DNA from: Candidatus Muproteobacteria bacterium
GTDB taxonomy: Bacteria; Pseudomonadota; Gammaproteobacteria; Acidiferrobacterales; Sulfurifustaceae
Length of the DNA: 64,000 nucleotides
Direction: 5' to 3'
Assembly (NCBI GenBank): GCA_027449605.1
Contig: DAIDLH010000019.1
Location: 29,416-93,415 of the forward strand
Below the pieces are notes generated by a model, which saw only the letters and a program-made list of their open reading frames with translations, searched no databases and was not told the DNA's origin. This document shows, piece by piece, positions 28,714 through 40,260 of this stretch; position 1 is the stretch's first letter, and each line of letters starts with the position of its first letter. The position numbers and the translations under genes are program-made.

Positions 28714-28772
28714 GCCCAACCCGACGCTCAACTGGACGCGCCAAAAGCGGCGCGCCGGTTAGCTTTGCGTCA
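28714..28772 (+). repeat. attC-like recombination site (second)
   Basis: GCCCAAC (28714) and GCTCAAC (28726) both fit RYYYAAC. The stem TCAACTGGACGCGCC pairs with GGCGCGCCGGTTAG across an AAAAGC loop with one extrahelical base. The 3' core GTTAGCT (28758-28764) differs from GTTRRRY at one position, and outer arms GACGC/GCGTC also pair. The site lies just after the stop of the zinc-ribbon gene, where an attC should be. Confidence 0.5.
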
Positions 28773-28794
28773 TGCTCCATAGGGAACAATAAGC

Positions 28795-29046
28795 ATGCTG
28801 GGAGTTCTTGCATTAGGGATTTTTGGAACAGCCGTTGTTCTTGGGTGGCACGGAGCTTCTTGGTATTGGTGCTTGCCCTTGGCGTTGGTTGGATTGCTGA
28901 CATACTACGGGGTGGTCGGAGGGTCTCGTTTAGCTACTGACATCTCGTTCGGAGTTGTTAAAATGGTAATCGTGATGTATGGAAGCCAACTGGCAGGAAT
29001 GAGCCTCTTTTACGGCATAGGTTGGTTAATCAAGTCTGCATTCTGA
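28795..29046 (+). CDS. Small membrane protein of unknown function
   Basis: The 83-residue product is strongly hydrophobic with about three predicted membrane segments: MLGVLALGIFGTAVVLGW, WCLPLALVGLLTYYGVVG, and VVKMVIVMYGSQLAGMSLFYGIGWL. I do not recognise the family. It follows the second attC-like site and is itself followed by an attC-like start (see next entry), so it may be a third cassette. Confidence 0.6.
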   Translation: MLGVLALGIFGTAVVLGWHGASWYWCLPLALVGLLTYYGVVGGSRLATDISFGVVKMVIVMYGSQLAGMSLFYGIGWLIKSAF

Positions 29047-29160
29047 GCATAACAAGCGCTTCGAGCGCGGACACGCAAAAACAACGAGCGTAGCCCGGAT
29101 GAAATGGAATCCGGAAATCAAAAAGTTTCCCGTATTTCGCTTCGCTCCATACGGGCTACT
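29047..29160. repeat. Truncated attC-like start joined to a 'GTAGCCCGGATG' inverted repeat
   Basis: Directly after the small membrane gene, GCATAACAAGCGCTTCGAGCG resembles the 5' half of an attC site, but no matching 3' half follows. The sequence switches to another repeat with arms gtagcccggatg/catacgggctac (about 29091-29156), related to the copy near 5312. This suggests the right end of the cassette-like patch was cut by a repeat insertion. Confidence 0.4.
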
Positions 29161-29250
29161 CGCTGAAAGCCCCCTGCCCCGGCAAGGGCCGCTCCTAAAA
29201 CAAGAAGGGGCTCCGAGGAGCCCCATAGCTATTGGTCGAACCGCCGGGGA

Positions 29251-29451
29251 TCAGGCAACCTTGAAGTCGAGATGCTTAAGGTCGGCGGAAGGTACGCGCT
29301 CCTTGACGCGCAAAATCTCGACACCGACAACCTGGTTGTTGGCGTCGAAATCCAGAACGATACCCGGCTGAACCTCCTCGGATTCGATGATCTTCGATTC
29401 ATCGAGGCGCAGGTACAGTGCATCGGATTTTTCGTCATAGTGCATTTTCAT
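29251..29451 (-). CDS. DUF2283 protein, probable antitoxin partner
   Basis: This 66-residue protein reads MKMHYDEKSDALYLRLDESKIIESEEVQPGI, then VLDFDANNQVVGVEILRVKERV, the DUF2283 pattern. Such proteins are usually encoded next to DUF4258 toxins, as here, with a 4-bp overlap. Binding of the partner to neutralise it is the likely role, inferred from the pairing. Confidence 0.85.
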   Translation of the reverse strand: MKMHYDEKSDALYLRLDESKIIESEEVQPGIVLDFDANNQVVGVEILRVKERVPSADLKHLDFKVA

Positions 29452-29711
29452 AGCTTGCCCCTCTGGCCCCTGTCAAAATAGACGGTAACAATCCGCCATG
29501 GATTCACGGTTACATTGTAGACCACCCGCAATATGCGGTCATCATGCTCGGCGATCCGGCCCAGGGCATGACGCAATTCAGGGTCAACTTTGTCCGGTTC
29601 CGTCCGTTCCGGATTCTGCAAGACCCGCTCCACCCACGCAGCAGGAATCTTGCGCTCAGCCATAACCGTTGCCGCATGAGATGTCAGCTCATAGTGAATT
29701 TTGTCTTGCAT
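29448..29711 (-). CDS. DUF4258 protein, probable toxin
   Basis: The 87-residue basic protein has the DUF4258 pattern: HYELTSHAATVMAERKIPAAWVERVLQNPERTEPD, followed by RILRVVYNVTVNPWRIVTVYFDR. The fold is related to RelE/BrnT-like toxins. Its stop overlaps the DUF2283 start. It lies between the cassette-like patch and rlmB and is probably part of the same accessory insertion. Confidence 0.82.
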   Translation of the reverse strand: MQDKIHYELTSHAATVMAERKIPAAWVERVLQNPERTEPDKVDPELRHALGRIAEHDDRILRVVYNVTVNPWRIVTVYFDRGQRGKL

Positions 29712-29720
29712 GTTGTTCTG

Positions 29721-30464
29721 TTAGTCCGGCAGCCGCTGGCGTACGGCTTCGAATAAACAGATCCCAGTCGCTACCGAAACGTTCAGGCTTTCCACGCTAC
29801 CGGCCATGGGGATGCGCACGAGCATGTCGCATTCTTCCTGCGTCAACCTCCGCAACCCTTTGCCCTCCCCGCCCAATATCAGCGCCAGCGGCCGGCGCAG
29901 GTCGGCGTGGAAGATATCGCCGTCGGCTTCCTGGCTGGCGCCGGCGAGCCAGATGCCGGCCTCCTTGAGCTGGCGCAAGGCGCGCGCCAGATTCACCACC
30001 TGAAACACCGGGATGGATTCCGCCGCCCCGCTCGCGGCACGTCGAGCAACGGCAGAGAGCGGCGCGCTGTGCTCGCGCGGTACTATCACCGCGTGCGCGC
30101 CGGCGGCGTCGGCGGAGCGCAGGCAGGCGCCGAGATTGTGCGGGTCCTGCACGCCGTCGAGCACCAACAATAATGGCATCGCGGGAAGATGCGCCAGAAA
30201 AGTCTCCAGGTCCTGTTCCTTGCGCACCGGCGTCGCGCGCAGCCGCGCCACCACGCCCTGATGCCGCATACCATCGACCATGCGGTCGAGCGCGGCACGC
30301 GGGGATTTGTGGGTCTTGACGCGAGCATCATGCGCCGCCTGAATCACCGAAGACACGCGCTTGTCCTCGCGTGCATCGCTGACCCAGATTTCCTCGACCG
30401 TCTGCGGATTGTTCTTCAATGCGGCGAGCACCGCGTGCAGGCCGCAGATGTAATTCTCTTCCAC
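29721..30464 (-). CDS. rlmB: 23S rRNA (guanosine-2'-O-)-methyltransferase RlmB
   Basis: This 247-residue SPOUT-class enzyme methylates G2251 of 23S rRNA. The N-terminal substrate-binding part is ICGLHAVLAALKNNPQTVEEIWV. The SPOUT motifs are LDGVQDPHNLGACLRSADAAGAHAVIVP, LALILGGEGKGLRRL and VRIPMAGSVESLNVSVATGICLFE. The start is a GTG with GAGG 5 bp upstream. It lies downstream of rnr, the normal rnr-rlmB pairing. Confidence 0.96.
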   Translation of the reverse strand: MEENYICGLHAVLAALKNNPQTVEEIWVSDAREDKRVSSVIQAAHDARVKTHKSPRAALDRMVDGMRHQGVVARLRATPVRKEQDLETFLAHLPAMPLLLVLDGVQDPHNLGACLRSADAAGAHAVIVPREHSAPLSAVARRAASGAAESIPVFQVVNLARALRQLKEAGIWLAGASQEADGDIFHADLRRPLALILGGEGKGLRRLTQEECDMLVRIPMAGSVESLNVSVATGICLFEAVRQRLPD

Positions 30465-30503
30465 GTATACCTCTTAGTTTCCCCTTCTCCGGAGAGAAAG
30501 GGT

Positions 30504-30628
30504 TAGAGCCTATCGCAAAAAATACTCTGGCATGTATTCGTAGGGTGGGCACCGCCCACCAATACGGCTTCGCCGGCTGTCCGATGGTGGGCGGTGCCCA
30601 CCCTACATATATTTTTAGACAGGCTCTA
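30504..30628. repeat. Inverted-repeat element (TAGAGCCTATC arms) carrying a GTGGGC palindrome
   Basis: The 21-bp ends (30504-30524 and 30608-30628, tagagcctatcgcaaaaaat on the left) are imperfect inverted copies. The interior is the gtagggtgggcaccgcccacc...ggtgggcggtgcccaccctac palindrome. The ends start and finish with TA. The same ends occur at 44175 and, around a different cargo, inside 56731-57018. Confidence 0.75.
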
Positions 30629-30633
30629 GTAAA

Positions 30634-30687
30634 GTAGGGTGCGCCCTGCGCACCGATCGATAAAATGGCGCGTGGGACGCGCCCTAC
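30634..30687. repeat. GTAGGGTGCGCCC palindrome
   Basis: The left arm gtagggtgcgccctgcgcac and right arm gcgcgtgggacgcgccctac form an imperfect inverted repeat just before the rnr stop. A solo left arm is at 5256-5282. It may also serve as the rnr transcript end, but there is no T-tract. Confidence 0.6.
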
Positions 30688-30696
30688 ATATCTAAA

Positions 30697-32982
30697 TTAG
30701 CGGCGGCGCTTGCCCCGGGGTTTTCGCGACGGCTTGCCTTCGCTCTTGGGTGCGCGCTTGCCGTTTCCGGGACCGCGCTTGGGACCGGCGCCGCGTTTGC
30801 CGCCGGCAGGAGCGCCGGTGAGCTCGAAGTCGATCTTGGCTTCGTCCAGGTCCACGCGCACCACGCGCACGCGCATCTTGTCGCCGAGGCGGAAAATCTG
30901 GCGCGTGCGTTCGCCCATCAGGCGATGATGCGCCGCGTCGAAATGATAGTAGTCGTTGCCCAGGGCGGTGATGTGCACCAGGCCGTCGACGTAGACTTCC
31001 ACCAGCTCGACGAAAATACCGAAGTTCGTGACGCCGCTGATGTAACCGTCGAATTCCTCGCCGATCTTGTCCATCATGAACACGGCCTTGAGCCAGCGCA
31101 CCACCTCGCGCGTGGCCTCGTCGGCGCGGCGTTCGGTGAGCGAACAGTGCTCGCCCTGCTGCTTGGCCAGCTCCGGCGTCATGCGCGTGGGGCGGCGCGC
31201 GATGATGTCCTTGATCGCGCGGTGCACCAGCAGGTCCGGGTAACGGCGGATCGGCGAAGTGAAGTGGGTGTAGTTCGGGTACCCGAGCGCGAAATGGCCG
31301 ATGTTGTCCGGGCTGTACACTGCCTGGCTCAGGGACCGCAGCAGCACGGTCTGGATCAGGCGCGAGTCGGAGCGCTGCTCCACCGCCTTGATGAGTTTCG
31401 AATAATGCTGCGCCTGCGGCTTGTCGCCGCCGCCGAGTGACAGGCCCATCTCGACGAGGAACTCGCGCAGGTTGTTCAGTTTTTCCGCCGTCGGCCCTTC
31501 GTGGATGCGGTACGGCGCCGGCACCTTGTTCTTGCGCAGGATTTCCGCGGCGCAGACATTGGCCGCGAGCATGCATTCCTCGATCAGGCGATGTGCGTCG
31601 TTGCGCTGCAACGGCACGATGCGCCTGATCTTGCGGTTCTCGTCGAACTCGATGCGCGTCTCCGGCAGCTCGAAATCCACCGCGCCGCGCTTCATGCGCG
31701 CGCCGTGCAGGATGTGGAAGAGACCGTGCAGCGTTTCCAGGTGCGGCACGACATCGGCGTACTCGCGCCGCAATGTCGCGTCCTTGTCCGCCAGCATCGC
31801 CGCCACCTTGGTATAGGTGAGGCGCGCGCGCGAGCGCATGATCGCTTCCAGGAAACGGTATTTGAGTATCTTGCCGCTGTCGTCGATCTGCATTTCGCAG
31901 GCCATGCACAGGCGGTCCACGTGCGGATTGATCGAGCACAGGCCGTTCGACAGCGCCTCCGGCAGCATCGGAATCACGTGCTGCGGAAAATAAACCGAGT
32001 TGCCGCGCGCGTACGCCTCGCGGTCCAGCGCCGTGCCGGGCTTGACGTAATAGGACACGTCGGCGATCGCCACGATCAGCCGCCACGCGCCTCCCGAGCG
32101 TTCGGCGAACACCGCGTCGTCGAAATCCCGCGCATCCTCGCCGTCGATGGTCACGAGCGGCACGTCGCGCAGATCGAAGCGTCCCTGCGCGGCCTGCGCC
32201 GGCACCTCGGGCGCGAACTGTTCCGCCTCGCGCGTCACGGCCTCGGGCCAGACGTGCGGGATGCTGTGCGAACGCACCGCCACTTCGATCTCCATGCCCG
32301 GCGCCATGTGGTCGCCCAGCACCTCGACGATGCGCCCGGCCGGTCCGCGGTGGCGCGTGGGCAGCGACGTGATCTCCGCGACCACGATCTGGCCCGCGCG
32401 CGCGCTGCCTTCGTCGCCGCGCTGAATGACGATGTCCTGCACGATGCGCTTGTCGCCCGGCACCACGAAACCCATGCCGTCGCGCGCGTCGTACCGGCCG
32501 ACGATGGTCTGGTGCGCCCGTTCGAGCACCTCGACCACCACGCCTTCGCGCCGGCCGCGCGGGTCGACGCCGGTGACGCGCACCATCACGCGGTCGCCGT
32601 GCATCGCCTGGCGCATTTCGCGCGGCGGCAGAAACACGTCCTCGCCTTCCTCCTCCGGAATCAGGAACCCGAAGCCGTCCGGATGGCCCGTCACGCGCCC
32701 GCACACCATGTCCATCTTGCGCGCGATGCCGTAAAGCTCGCGCCGGTTTTTCAGGACCTGGCCGTCGCGCTCCATGGCGCGCAGCCGGCGCTGGAACGCC
32801 TCTTCGTCGCGCTCGCCCGTGACGCCCAGTTCCGCCGCCAGCGTCTGGAACGGCAGGGGCTCGTTGTGCTCGGCCAGCAGCGCCAGAATTGCCTCGCGGC
32901 TCGGCACCGGGAACTCGTATTTTTGTTTTTCCCGTTCGACCATGGGGTCCTGGAACGGTTTTTTCGGCTTTCGCGTTGACAT
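30697..32982 (-). CDS. rnr: Ribonuclease R
   Basis: This 761-residue 3'-5' exoribonuclease has an N-terminal helix-turn-helix-like region and cold-shock domains. The RNB catalytic core includes LVTIDGEDARDFDDAVFAE with the metal-binding aspartates, then YARGNSVYFPQHVIPMLPEALSNGLCSINP. The RNB end FALGYPNYTHFTSPIRRYPDLLVHRAIK leads to an S1 domain (EEFDGYISGVTNFGIFVELVEVYVDGLVHI). A Lys/Arg/Gly-rich tail (about 40 residues) binds structured RNA. The ATG start is MSTRKPKKPF. Confidence 0.96.
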   Translation of the reverse strand: MSTRKPKKPFQDPMVEREKQKYEFPVPSREAILALLAEHNEPLPFQTLAAELGVTGERDEEAFQRRLRAMERDGQVLKNRRELYGIARKMDMVCGRVTGHPDGFGFLIPEEEGEDVFLPPREMRQAMHGDRVMVRVTGVDPRGRREGVVVEVLERAHQTIVGRYDARDGMGFVVPGDKRIVQDIVIQRGDEGSARAGQIVVAEITSLPTRHRGPAGRIVEVLGDHMAPGMEIEVAVRSHSIPHVWPEAVTREAEQFAPEVPAQAAQGRFDLRDVPLVTIDGEDARDFDDAVFAERSGGAWRLIVAIADVSYYVKPGTALDREAYARGNSVYFPQHVIPMLPEALSNGLCSINPHVDRLCMACEMQIDDSGKILKYRFLEAIMRSRARLTYTKVAAMLADKDATLRREYADVVPHLETLHGLFHILHGARMKRGAVDFELPETRIEFDENRKIRRIVPLQRNDAHRLIEECMLAANVCAAEILRKNKVPAPYRIHEGPTAEKLNNLREFLVEMGLSLGGGDKPQAQHYSKLIKAVEQRSDSRLIQTVLLRSLSQAVYSPDNIGHFALGYPNYTHFTSPIRRYPDLLVHRAIKDIIARRPTRMTPELAKQQGEHCSLTERRADEATREVVRWLKAVFMMDKIGEEFDGYISGVTNFGIFVELVEVYVDGLVHITALGNDYYHFDAAHHRLMGERTRQIFRLGDKMRVRVVRVDLDEAKIDFELTGAPAGGKRGAGPKRGPGNGKRAPKSEGKPSRKPRGKRRR

Positions 32983-33044
32983 AAAATTTATCTCTCGGTA
33001 GAGTGCGCCGTCCTGCCGGGTCCGGTATTATTCAAGGACTCCAT

Positions 33045-33129
33045 GCCGAGGTGGCGGAATTGGTAGACGCGCTAGATTCAGGTTCTAGTGGGGAAACTCG
33101 TGGAGGTTCAAGTCCTCTCCTCGGTACCA
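33045..33129 (+). tRNA. tRNA-Leu (anticodon CAG)
   Basis: This 85-nt class II tRNA has acceptor stem GCCGAGG/CCTCGGT, a D-loop with GGAATTGGTAGAC, the anticodon stem-loop CTAGA-TTCAGGT-TCTAG reading CAG, a variable arm (GGGGAAACTC) and the T arm GGTTCAAGTCC. It ends with an encoded CCA. It stands alone, divergent from rnr. Confidence 0.97.
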
Positions 33130-33267
33130 GATTTCATGACGCTGGCGAATTTCTCGGGCCGGCGTCCGGTCGCTGAACGCCAAACTATCCCCTTCCTTCT
33201 CCATGTCACGCGCATCGGGCGCAGTGTATCACTGCCTGCCCGCTTCTTCAGCACTCCGGTGTTTTAA

Positions 33268-33702
33268 TTAAGGTTTGGCGCCCGGGCCGAGAACCTTGCC
33301 CGGTCCGTAAAATCCAGCGCAGCCGTTGCCATGAGCGCGCCAGGACACGGTCTTGCCCGAAGCATCGACGACAAAACTGAACTCGCAATTGGTCTCGTAC
33401 GGCGTCTGCGGGAAATAGGTGCCCGGTATGACGATGACGTGCTGCCCCTTGTCGGACGTGAAGGTTTGAATGGTCGTGGGAGTTTCGTAACCCGGAAACA
33501 CGCCTTTTTCGGTCCAGCTCCACGTATAGACGCGATGGCCCTCGTCCAGTTTTCGCTCGATGTAGTTGTAGCCGAACAGGCGCTGCAGATCGGCGATGGG
33601 AACGCCGAGATAGCCGTCCATCATGCGCTCGAAACGCACGGTGGAGACGCACGCCGACAGCAGTCCCACAAGCAGGATGATCAGATTTCTCGCGGCGCGC
33701 AT
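33268..33702 (-). CDS. Predicted lipoprotein of unknown function
   Basis: This 144-residue protein has a signal peptide ending in the lipobox LLSAC (MRAARNLIILLVGLLSAC). The mature part contains GVPIADLQRLFGYNYIERKLDEGHRVYTWSW and a second cysteine pair (ETNC...GNGC). The tight helix followed by strands vaguely recalls the SmpA/OmlA (BamE) fold, but the resemblance is weak. It lies between purA and the tRNA. The start was chosen at the signal peptide rather than the upstream frame. Confidence 0.75.
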   Translation of the reverse strand: MRAARNLIILLVGLLSACVSTVRFERMMDGYLGVPIADLQRLFGYNYIERKLDEGHRVYTWSWTEKGVFPGYETPTTIQTFTSDKGQHVIVIPGTYFPQTPYETNCEFSFVVDASGKTVSWRAHGNGCAGFYGPGKVLGPGAKP

Positions 33703-33759
33703 GAGCCTGTGATCGAAAAGTGAATGACAAAAATCCTTGTCCAATGTCAATGAGACAGG

Positions 33760-33787
33760 AAAAAGCGACGGCGGTTCGCCGCCGTCG
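33760..33787 (-). terminator. Rho-independent terminator downstream of purA
   Basis: On the minus strand a 9-bp perfect stem (CGACGGCGG/CCGCCGTCG around a 4-base CGAA loop) is followed by CTTTTTCCTG. It lies about 35 bp after the purA stop, and a second CCGG-rich hairpin sits between them. Confidence 0.85.
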
Positions 33788-33823
33788 GACCGGTCGGGAA
33801 AACCGGTCCAATAGCGGAATCCG

Positions 33824-36315
<2,492 letters not shown>

Positions 36316-36351
36316 GGGCAATGCGTTCAAAAAATGAAACAGGTCGTCATG

Positions 36352-36540
36352 TTAACGGTTAATCAGATAGAGCAACACCACGCCCAGCAACATGCTGGTG
36401 AGTCCCGCGAACCGCAATTGCGCGTCGCTCAGGTGATGCATGGCCACGAGCGCCCTGCGCAGACCGTCGGGACTGAGAAAAGGAAGCACGCCCTCCAGGA
36501 TCAGCAGTAACGCCAGCGCGATCCACAGCTCATGCCACAT
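36352..36540 (-). CDS. DUF2065 membrane protein (YjeT-like)
   Basis: This 62-residue protein has two membrane segments, ELWIALALLLILEGVLPFL and FAGLTSMLLGVVLLYLI, with the family's PDGLRRALVAM linker. It lies between hflC and hisZ, as in many gammaproteobacteria. Function unknown. Confidence 0.88.
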   Translation of the reverse strand: MWHELWIALALLLILEGVLPFLSPDGLRRALVAMHHLSDAQLRFAGLTSMLLGVVLLYLINR

Positions 36541-36562
36541 GATCCACCCCGCACGAAGATGT

Positions 36563-37432
36563 CTATCGGGTCGGCTTCTTCATGTACTTGAAGAAATCCG
36601 CGCTTGGATCCACGATCATGATGTCGTCTTTCCTGCTGAAACTTTCCTTATAAGCGTTGAGACTGCGGTACAGCGAAAAGAATTCCGGCGCGCGGCTGTA
36701 GGCGCCGGCGTACAGCGACGTGGCCTTGGCGTCGCCCTCGCCGCGGACGCGCTCGGCCTTGCCGTAGGCCTCGGCCAGCAGCACCTCGCGCTGGCGTTCG
36801 GCTCCGGCGCGGATTTTCTCCGCCGCCTCGGCGCCCTGCGCGCGCAGTTCGTTGGCGATGCGCGAACGCTCGGCCTTCATGCGCTGGTACACCGACTGGC
36901 TGACCTCGTCCGGCAGGTCCACGCGCTGGATGCGCACGTCCGTCACCACGATGCCGAACTTGCGCGCCTCGCGGTCGGTGTTGGCCGTCAGGATTTCCAT
37001 GATCTTGTGCCGGTCGGTCGAAATCACGTCGTGCACCGTGCGCCGGCCGAATTCGTCGCGCAACCCGCTGTTGACCACCTGCTCGAGCCGCCGGCGCGCC
37101 TCGGTTTCCTGGCCGCTGACGGTGAGGTAATACTTGAGCGCGTCGTCGATGCGCCATTTCACGAAGGAATCCACCACCACGTATTTCTTTTCCTTGGTGA
37201 GAAACGGCTGCGGCTCCGCGTCCAATGTCAGGATGCGCGAGTCGAAATAGCGCGCGTCGTCGATAAACGGGCTCTTGTAGTGTATCCCCGGCGTATCGTC
37301 GGAACGCAACACCTGGCCGAAACGCACGACGATGACTTTCTCGCGCTCGTCCACCATGTAAAAAGCGGAGCGCACCGTGATCGCCACAAGCAGAACGATC
37401 CCCAGCACGGCAAAAAGTTTCGACTGGTTCAT
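36563..37432 (-). CDS. hflC: FtsH modulator HflC
   Basis: This 289-residue SPFH-domain membrane protein has an N-terminal anchor (KLFAVLGIVLLVAITVRSAFYMV). The SPFH body includes YKSPFIDDARYFDSRILTLDAEPQPFLTKEKKYVVVDSFVKWRI. With HflK it forms a periplasmic cage around the FtsH protease. Its start overlaps the hflK stop (ATGA). Confidence 0.96.
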   Translation of the reverse strand: MNQSKLFAVLGIVLLVAITVRSAFYMVDEREKVIVVRFGQVLRSDDTPGIHYKSPFIDDARYFDSRILTLDAEPQPFLTKEKKYVVVDSFVKWRIDDALKYYLTVSGQETEARRRLEQVVNSGLRDEFGRRTVHDVISTDRHKIMEILTANTDREARKFGIVVTDVRIQRVDLPDEVSQSVYQRMKAERSRIANELRAQGAEAAEKIRAGAERQREVLLAEAYGKAERVRGEGDAKATSLYAGAYSRAPEFFSLYRSLNAYKESFSRKDDIMIVDPSADFFKYMKKPTR

Positions 37433-38616
37433 TGCGTGCGCCTCCTCAGGTCGGAACGGGTGCGGCTGCTGGCCCCGCTCTTCACCTCCGGGCTGGGCGC
37501 CATGCCCGACTCCACCGGCGCCGCCGCGGGCGGCGCGGAAGCCGGCTCGCCCATCGGCATCAGCTTGTCGAGCGGGAGATAGATCAGGTTATTTCCGGCT
37601 TTCTGGTCGATGAAGATCTTGGTCGTGCTGGACAATACCTGCTCCATGGTTTCGAGATACAGGCGCTCGCGCGTCACGGCCGGCGCCTTCACGTATTCCG
37701 TGGCGATCTGCGAAAACCGGCGCGCGTCGCCGTCGGCGCGCGCGATCACGCTCGCCTTGTATCCCTCGGCCTCCTGGGTGACGCGCGCCGCCGCGCCGCG
37801 GGCGCGCGGGATCACGTCGTTGGCGTAGGCCTCGGCCTCGTTCTTGAGACGCTGCTCGTCCTCGCGCGCCTTCACGGCGTCGTCGAACGCCGGTTTCACT
37901 TCATCCGGCGGTTGCGCCTTCTGGGTCTCGACCGTGACGATCTGCACCCCGATCTTGTACTTGTCCAGAATCTGCTGAAGCAGATCACGCGCGCCGCGCG
38001 CCACCTGGTCGCGGCCTTCGGTCAGCGCGAAATCGAGCGTGCTCCTGCCGACCACTTCGCGCACCGCGGATTCGGTCGCCTGGACGATGGTGGTTTCGGG
38101 ATCGCGTATGCTGAACAGGTAATCGGCCGCGTCCTTGATCTTGTATTGCACCGCGAATTCGATGTCGATGATGTTCTCGTCCTCGGTCAGCATCAGCGCC
38201 TCTTTCGGCACCTTGCTCATGCCGCCGCTGCGCGGGTTGCTGCGGTAGCCGATCTCGATGGTCGAGACCTTCTCCACGTTGACCTTTTCCACCTTCTCGA
38301 TCGGAAACGGCAGATGCCAGCGCAGGCCCGCCTCGGTGATCTCGGTCTTCTTGCCGAAGCGCAGCACCACGCCGCGTTCGCCCTGGTTGACGACGTAGAA
38401 ACCGGTGACCAGCCACACGAACAGCGCCACCGCCACGATCAGGCCCAGCCCGAAACCGCTCGCCTGGCCGCCGCCGCGGCCGCCGAACAGACTGGCGAAT
38501 TTCTGCTGGATATTGCGCACGATACGGTCGAGATCGGGACCGCCGCCGGCATCCGGCTTGCGGCGCTGACCCCAAGGATCTTTGTCCCCGGGTTTTCCCG
38601 GTTCATTCCAGGCCAA
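37429..38616 (-). CDS. hflK: FtsH modulator HflK (TTG start)
   Basis: This 395-residue partner of HflC has a proline/glycine-rich N-terminus (AWNEPGKPGDKDPWGQ), a membrane segment FGLGLIVAVALFVWLVTGFYVV and the SPFH domain. The family's conserved AWNEPG start is preceded by TTG, and an AAGGAG site stands 7 bp upstream. I therefore place the start at this TTG rather than at the longer frame. It overlaps hflC by 4 bp. Confidence 0.93.
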   Translation of the reverse strand: MAWNEPGKPGDKDPWGQRRKPDAGGGPDLDRIVRNIQQKFASLFGGRGGGQASGFGLGLIVAVALFVWLVTGFYVVNQGERGVVLRFGKKTEITEAGLRWHLPFPIEKVEKVNVEKVSTIEIGYRSNPRSGGMSKVPKEALMLTEDENIIDIEFAVQYKIKDAADYLFSIRDPETTIVQATESAVREVVGRSTLDFALTEGRDQVARGARDLLQQILDKYKIGVQIVTVETQKAQPPDEVKPAFDDAVKAREDEQRLKNEAEAYANDVIPRARGAAARVTQEAEGYKASVIARADGDARRFSQIATEYVKAPAVTRERLYLETMEQVLSSTTKIFIDQKAGNNLIYLPLDKLMPMGEPASAPPAAAPVESGMAPSPEVKSGASSRTRSDLRRRTQ

Positions 38617-38666
38617 GATGAACTCCTTGTTTGCGATGAAACACGGCAAAAAGCCGCATTCTAGGG

Positions 38667-40028
38667 TCAGGACCCGGTGGGAGCAAGGATGGATTCGGCT
38701 TCGGTTCGCAGGTATTCGGGGCGAAAATCATCGTGCTGTTGCAGCCAGGCCAACTGGGCGGGTTCAAGCGCCAATTCCATTTCCCAGCCCCCGGACTCCA
38801 GAGCGGATTCGCGCGCCACGTCGAATCGATCGTGCAGAACGGCGCGCAGGCGACCGGCTTGCGGCGGCAGCTGCAACCGACAGCGCTGGCGCAGCCGGCG
38901 GAAGCGTTCCGACAAAGCTTCGCGCAGCAGCTCCAAACCATCGCCGGTGTGCGCCGATACCCACAGGCGCGATATCTGCGAATTGGCGTCGCGTTCGAAA
39001 CGCGGCGCCTCGCCCGTGAGGTCGATCTTGTTGAAAACCACGATCTGGGGGATGGAAAGCGCGTCGATCTCGGCCAGCACCTTGTTCACCTGCTGCATCT
39101 GATCCAGACGTTCGGGATTGGCCGCGTCCACCACGTGCAGCAGCAGGTCCGCACCGGCCACTTCCTCGAGGGTGGATTTGAACGCCTCGACCAGATCGTG
39201 CGGCAGATGGCGGATGAATCCCACGGTATCCGCCAGGATGACCGCCGACTTGCCGGGCAGTTCGAGCCGGCGCATCGTCGGGTCGAGGGTCGCGAACAAC
39301 TGATCGGCGGCGTACACGGAAGACGCCGTGAGGCGGTTGAACAGCGAGGATTTGCCGGCGTTGGTGTAGCCGACGAACGACACCGTCGGGATCGGCACCT
39401 TGTGCCGCGAGCGGCGACGGCTGCGACGCTGCACGTACACCTGCTCGAGCCGCTCGTTGAGTTTCTTGATGCGGTCGCGAATCAGACGACGGTCCACTTC
39501 CAGCTGGGTTTCGCCGGGACCGCGCAGGCCGATACCGCCCTTCTGCCGGCCGAGGTGGGTCCAGCCTCTAACCAGACGCGTGGACAGATGTTCCAGCTGC
39601 GCCAGTTCCACTTGCAGCTTGCCTTCGGCGGAATGGGCGCGCTGGGCGAAGATATCCAGGATCAGCCCGGTGCGATCCAGCACGCGGCAACTGGTGATTT
39701 TTTCGAGATTGCGTTCCTGGGCCGGAGACAGATCGTGATTGACCAGAATCAGATCGGCGTGCTCGCGCGCCACGGTGTCGCGAACCTCCCCGGCCTTGCC
39801 CTTGCCGATGAACGTGGCCGCGTCCGGGATCTGACGACTGCCCGTGATCGCGCCGCAGACTTCCGCGCCGGCGGATTCCGCGAGCAGCCGCAGCTCCTCG
39901 AGTTCTTCCCGTTCGACGCGCCCGGAGAGCCGCAGCTGCACCAGCAGCGCGCGCTCGCGCGCGCGCCTGCCTGAACCGGCGATCGGCGGGGAGTTATTCG
40001 TTTCCGGGGCCTTTGGAGTCGGCGTCAT
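38667..40028 (-). CDS. hflX: Ribosome-associated GTPase HflX
   Basis: This GTPase of about 453 residues splits or rescues stalled ribosomes. It shows the HflX N-domain ([20 protein letters not shown]...GKAGEV), then [18 protein letters not shown]. The G domain has [32 protein letters not shown] and NKIDL. The ATG at 40028, with GAAGG in front, overlaps the hfq end by 35 bp. Position after hfq is standard. Confidence 0.95.
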   Translation of the reverse strand: MTPTPKAPETNNSPPIAGSGRRARERALLVQLRLSGRVEREELEELRLLAESAGAEVCGAITGSRQIPDAATFIGKGKAGEVRDTVAREHADLILVNHDLSPAQERNLEKITSCRVLDRTGLILDIFAQRAHSAEGKLQVELAQLEHLSTRLVRGWTHLGRQKGGIGLRGPGETQLEVDRRLIRDRIKKLNERLEQVYVQRRSRRRSRHKVPIPTVSFVGYTNAGKSSLFNRLTASSVYAADQLFATLDPTMRRLELPGKSAVILADTVGFIRHLPHDLVEAFKSTLEEVAGADLLLHVVDAANPERLDQMQQVNKVLAEIDALSIPQIVVFNKIDLTGEAPRFERDANSQISRLWVSAHTGDGLELLREALSERFRRLRQRCRLQLPPQAGRLRAVLHDRFDVARESALESGGWEMELALEPAQLAWLQQHDDFRPEYLRTEAESILAPTGS

Positions 40029-40260
40029 CCATGCCTTCAAAATGGAATTTCACCGGGCGGCTGGGAACGACCGTGGAGATGGCGTGCTTGTAAATCATCT
40101 GGCTCACCGAATTCTTGAGCAGTACCACGAACTGATCGAAGGATTCGATCTGCCCCTGGAGCTTGATGCCGTTGACCAGAAAAATGGATACGGGAACATG
40201 CTCTTTACGCAAGGTATTGAGGAAAGGGTCTTGTAAGGCTTGCCCTTTTTGCTGACTCAT
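39994..40260 (-). CDS. hfq: RNA chaperone Hfq
   Basis: The 88-residue Hfq has both Sm motifs: [39 protein letters not shown] and [18 protein letters not shown]. It lies between miaA and hflX, the classic order. The C-terminal tail is short and acidic. Confidence 0.98.
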   Translation of the reverse strand: MSQQKGQALQDPFLNTLRKEHVPVSIFLVNGIKLQGQIESFDQFVVLLKNSVSQMIYKHAISTVVPSRPVKFHFEGMDDADSKGPGNE

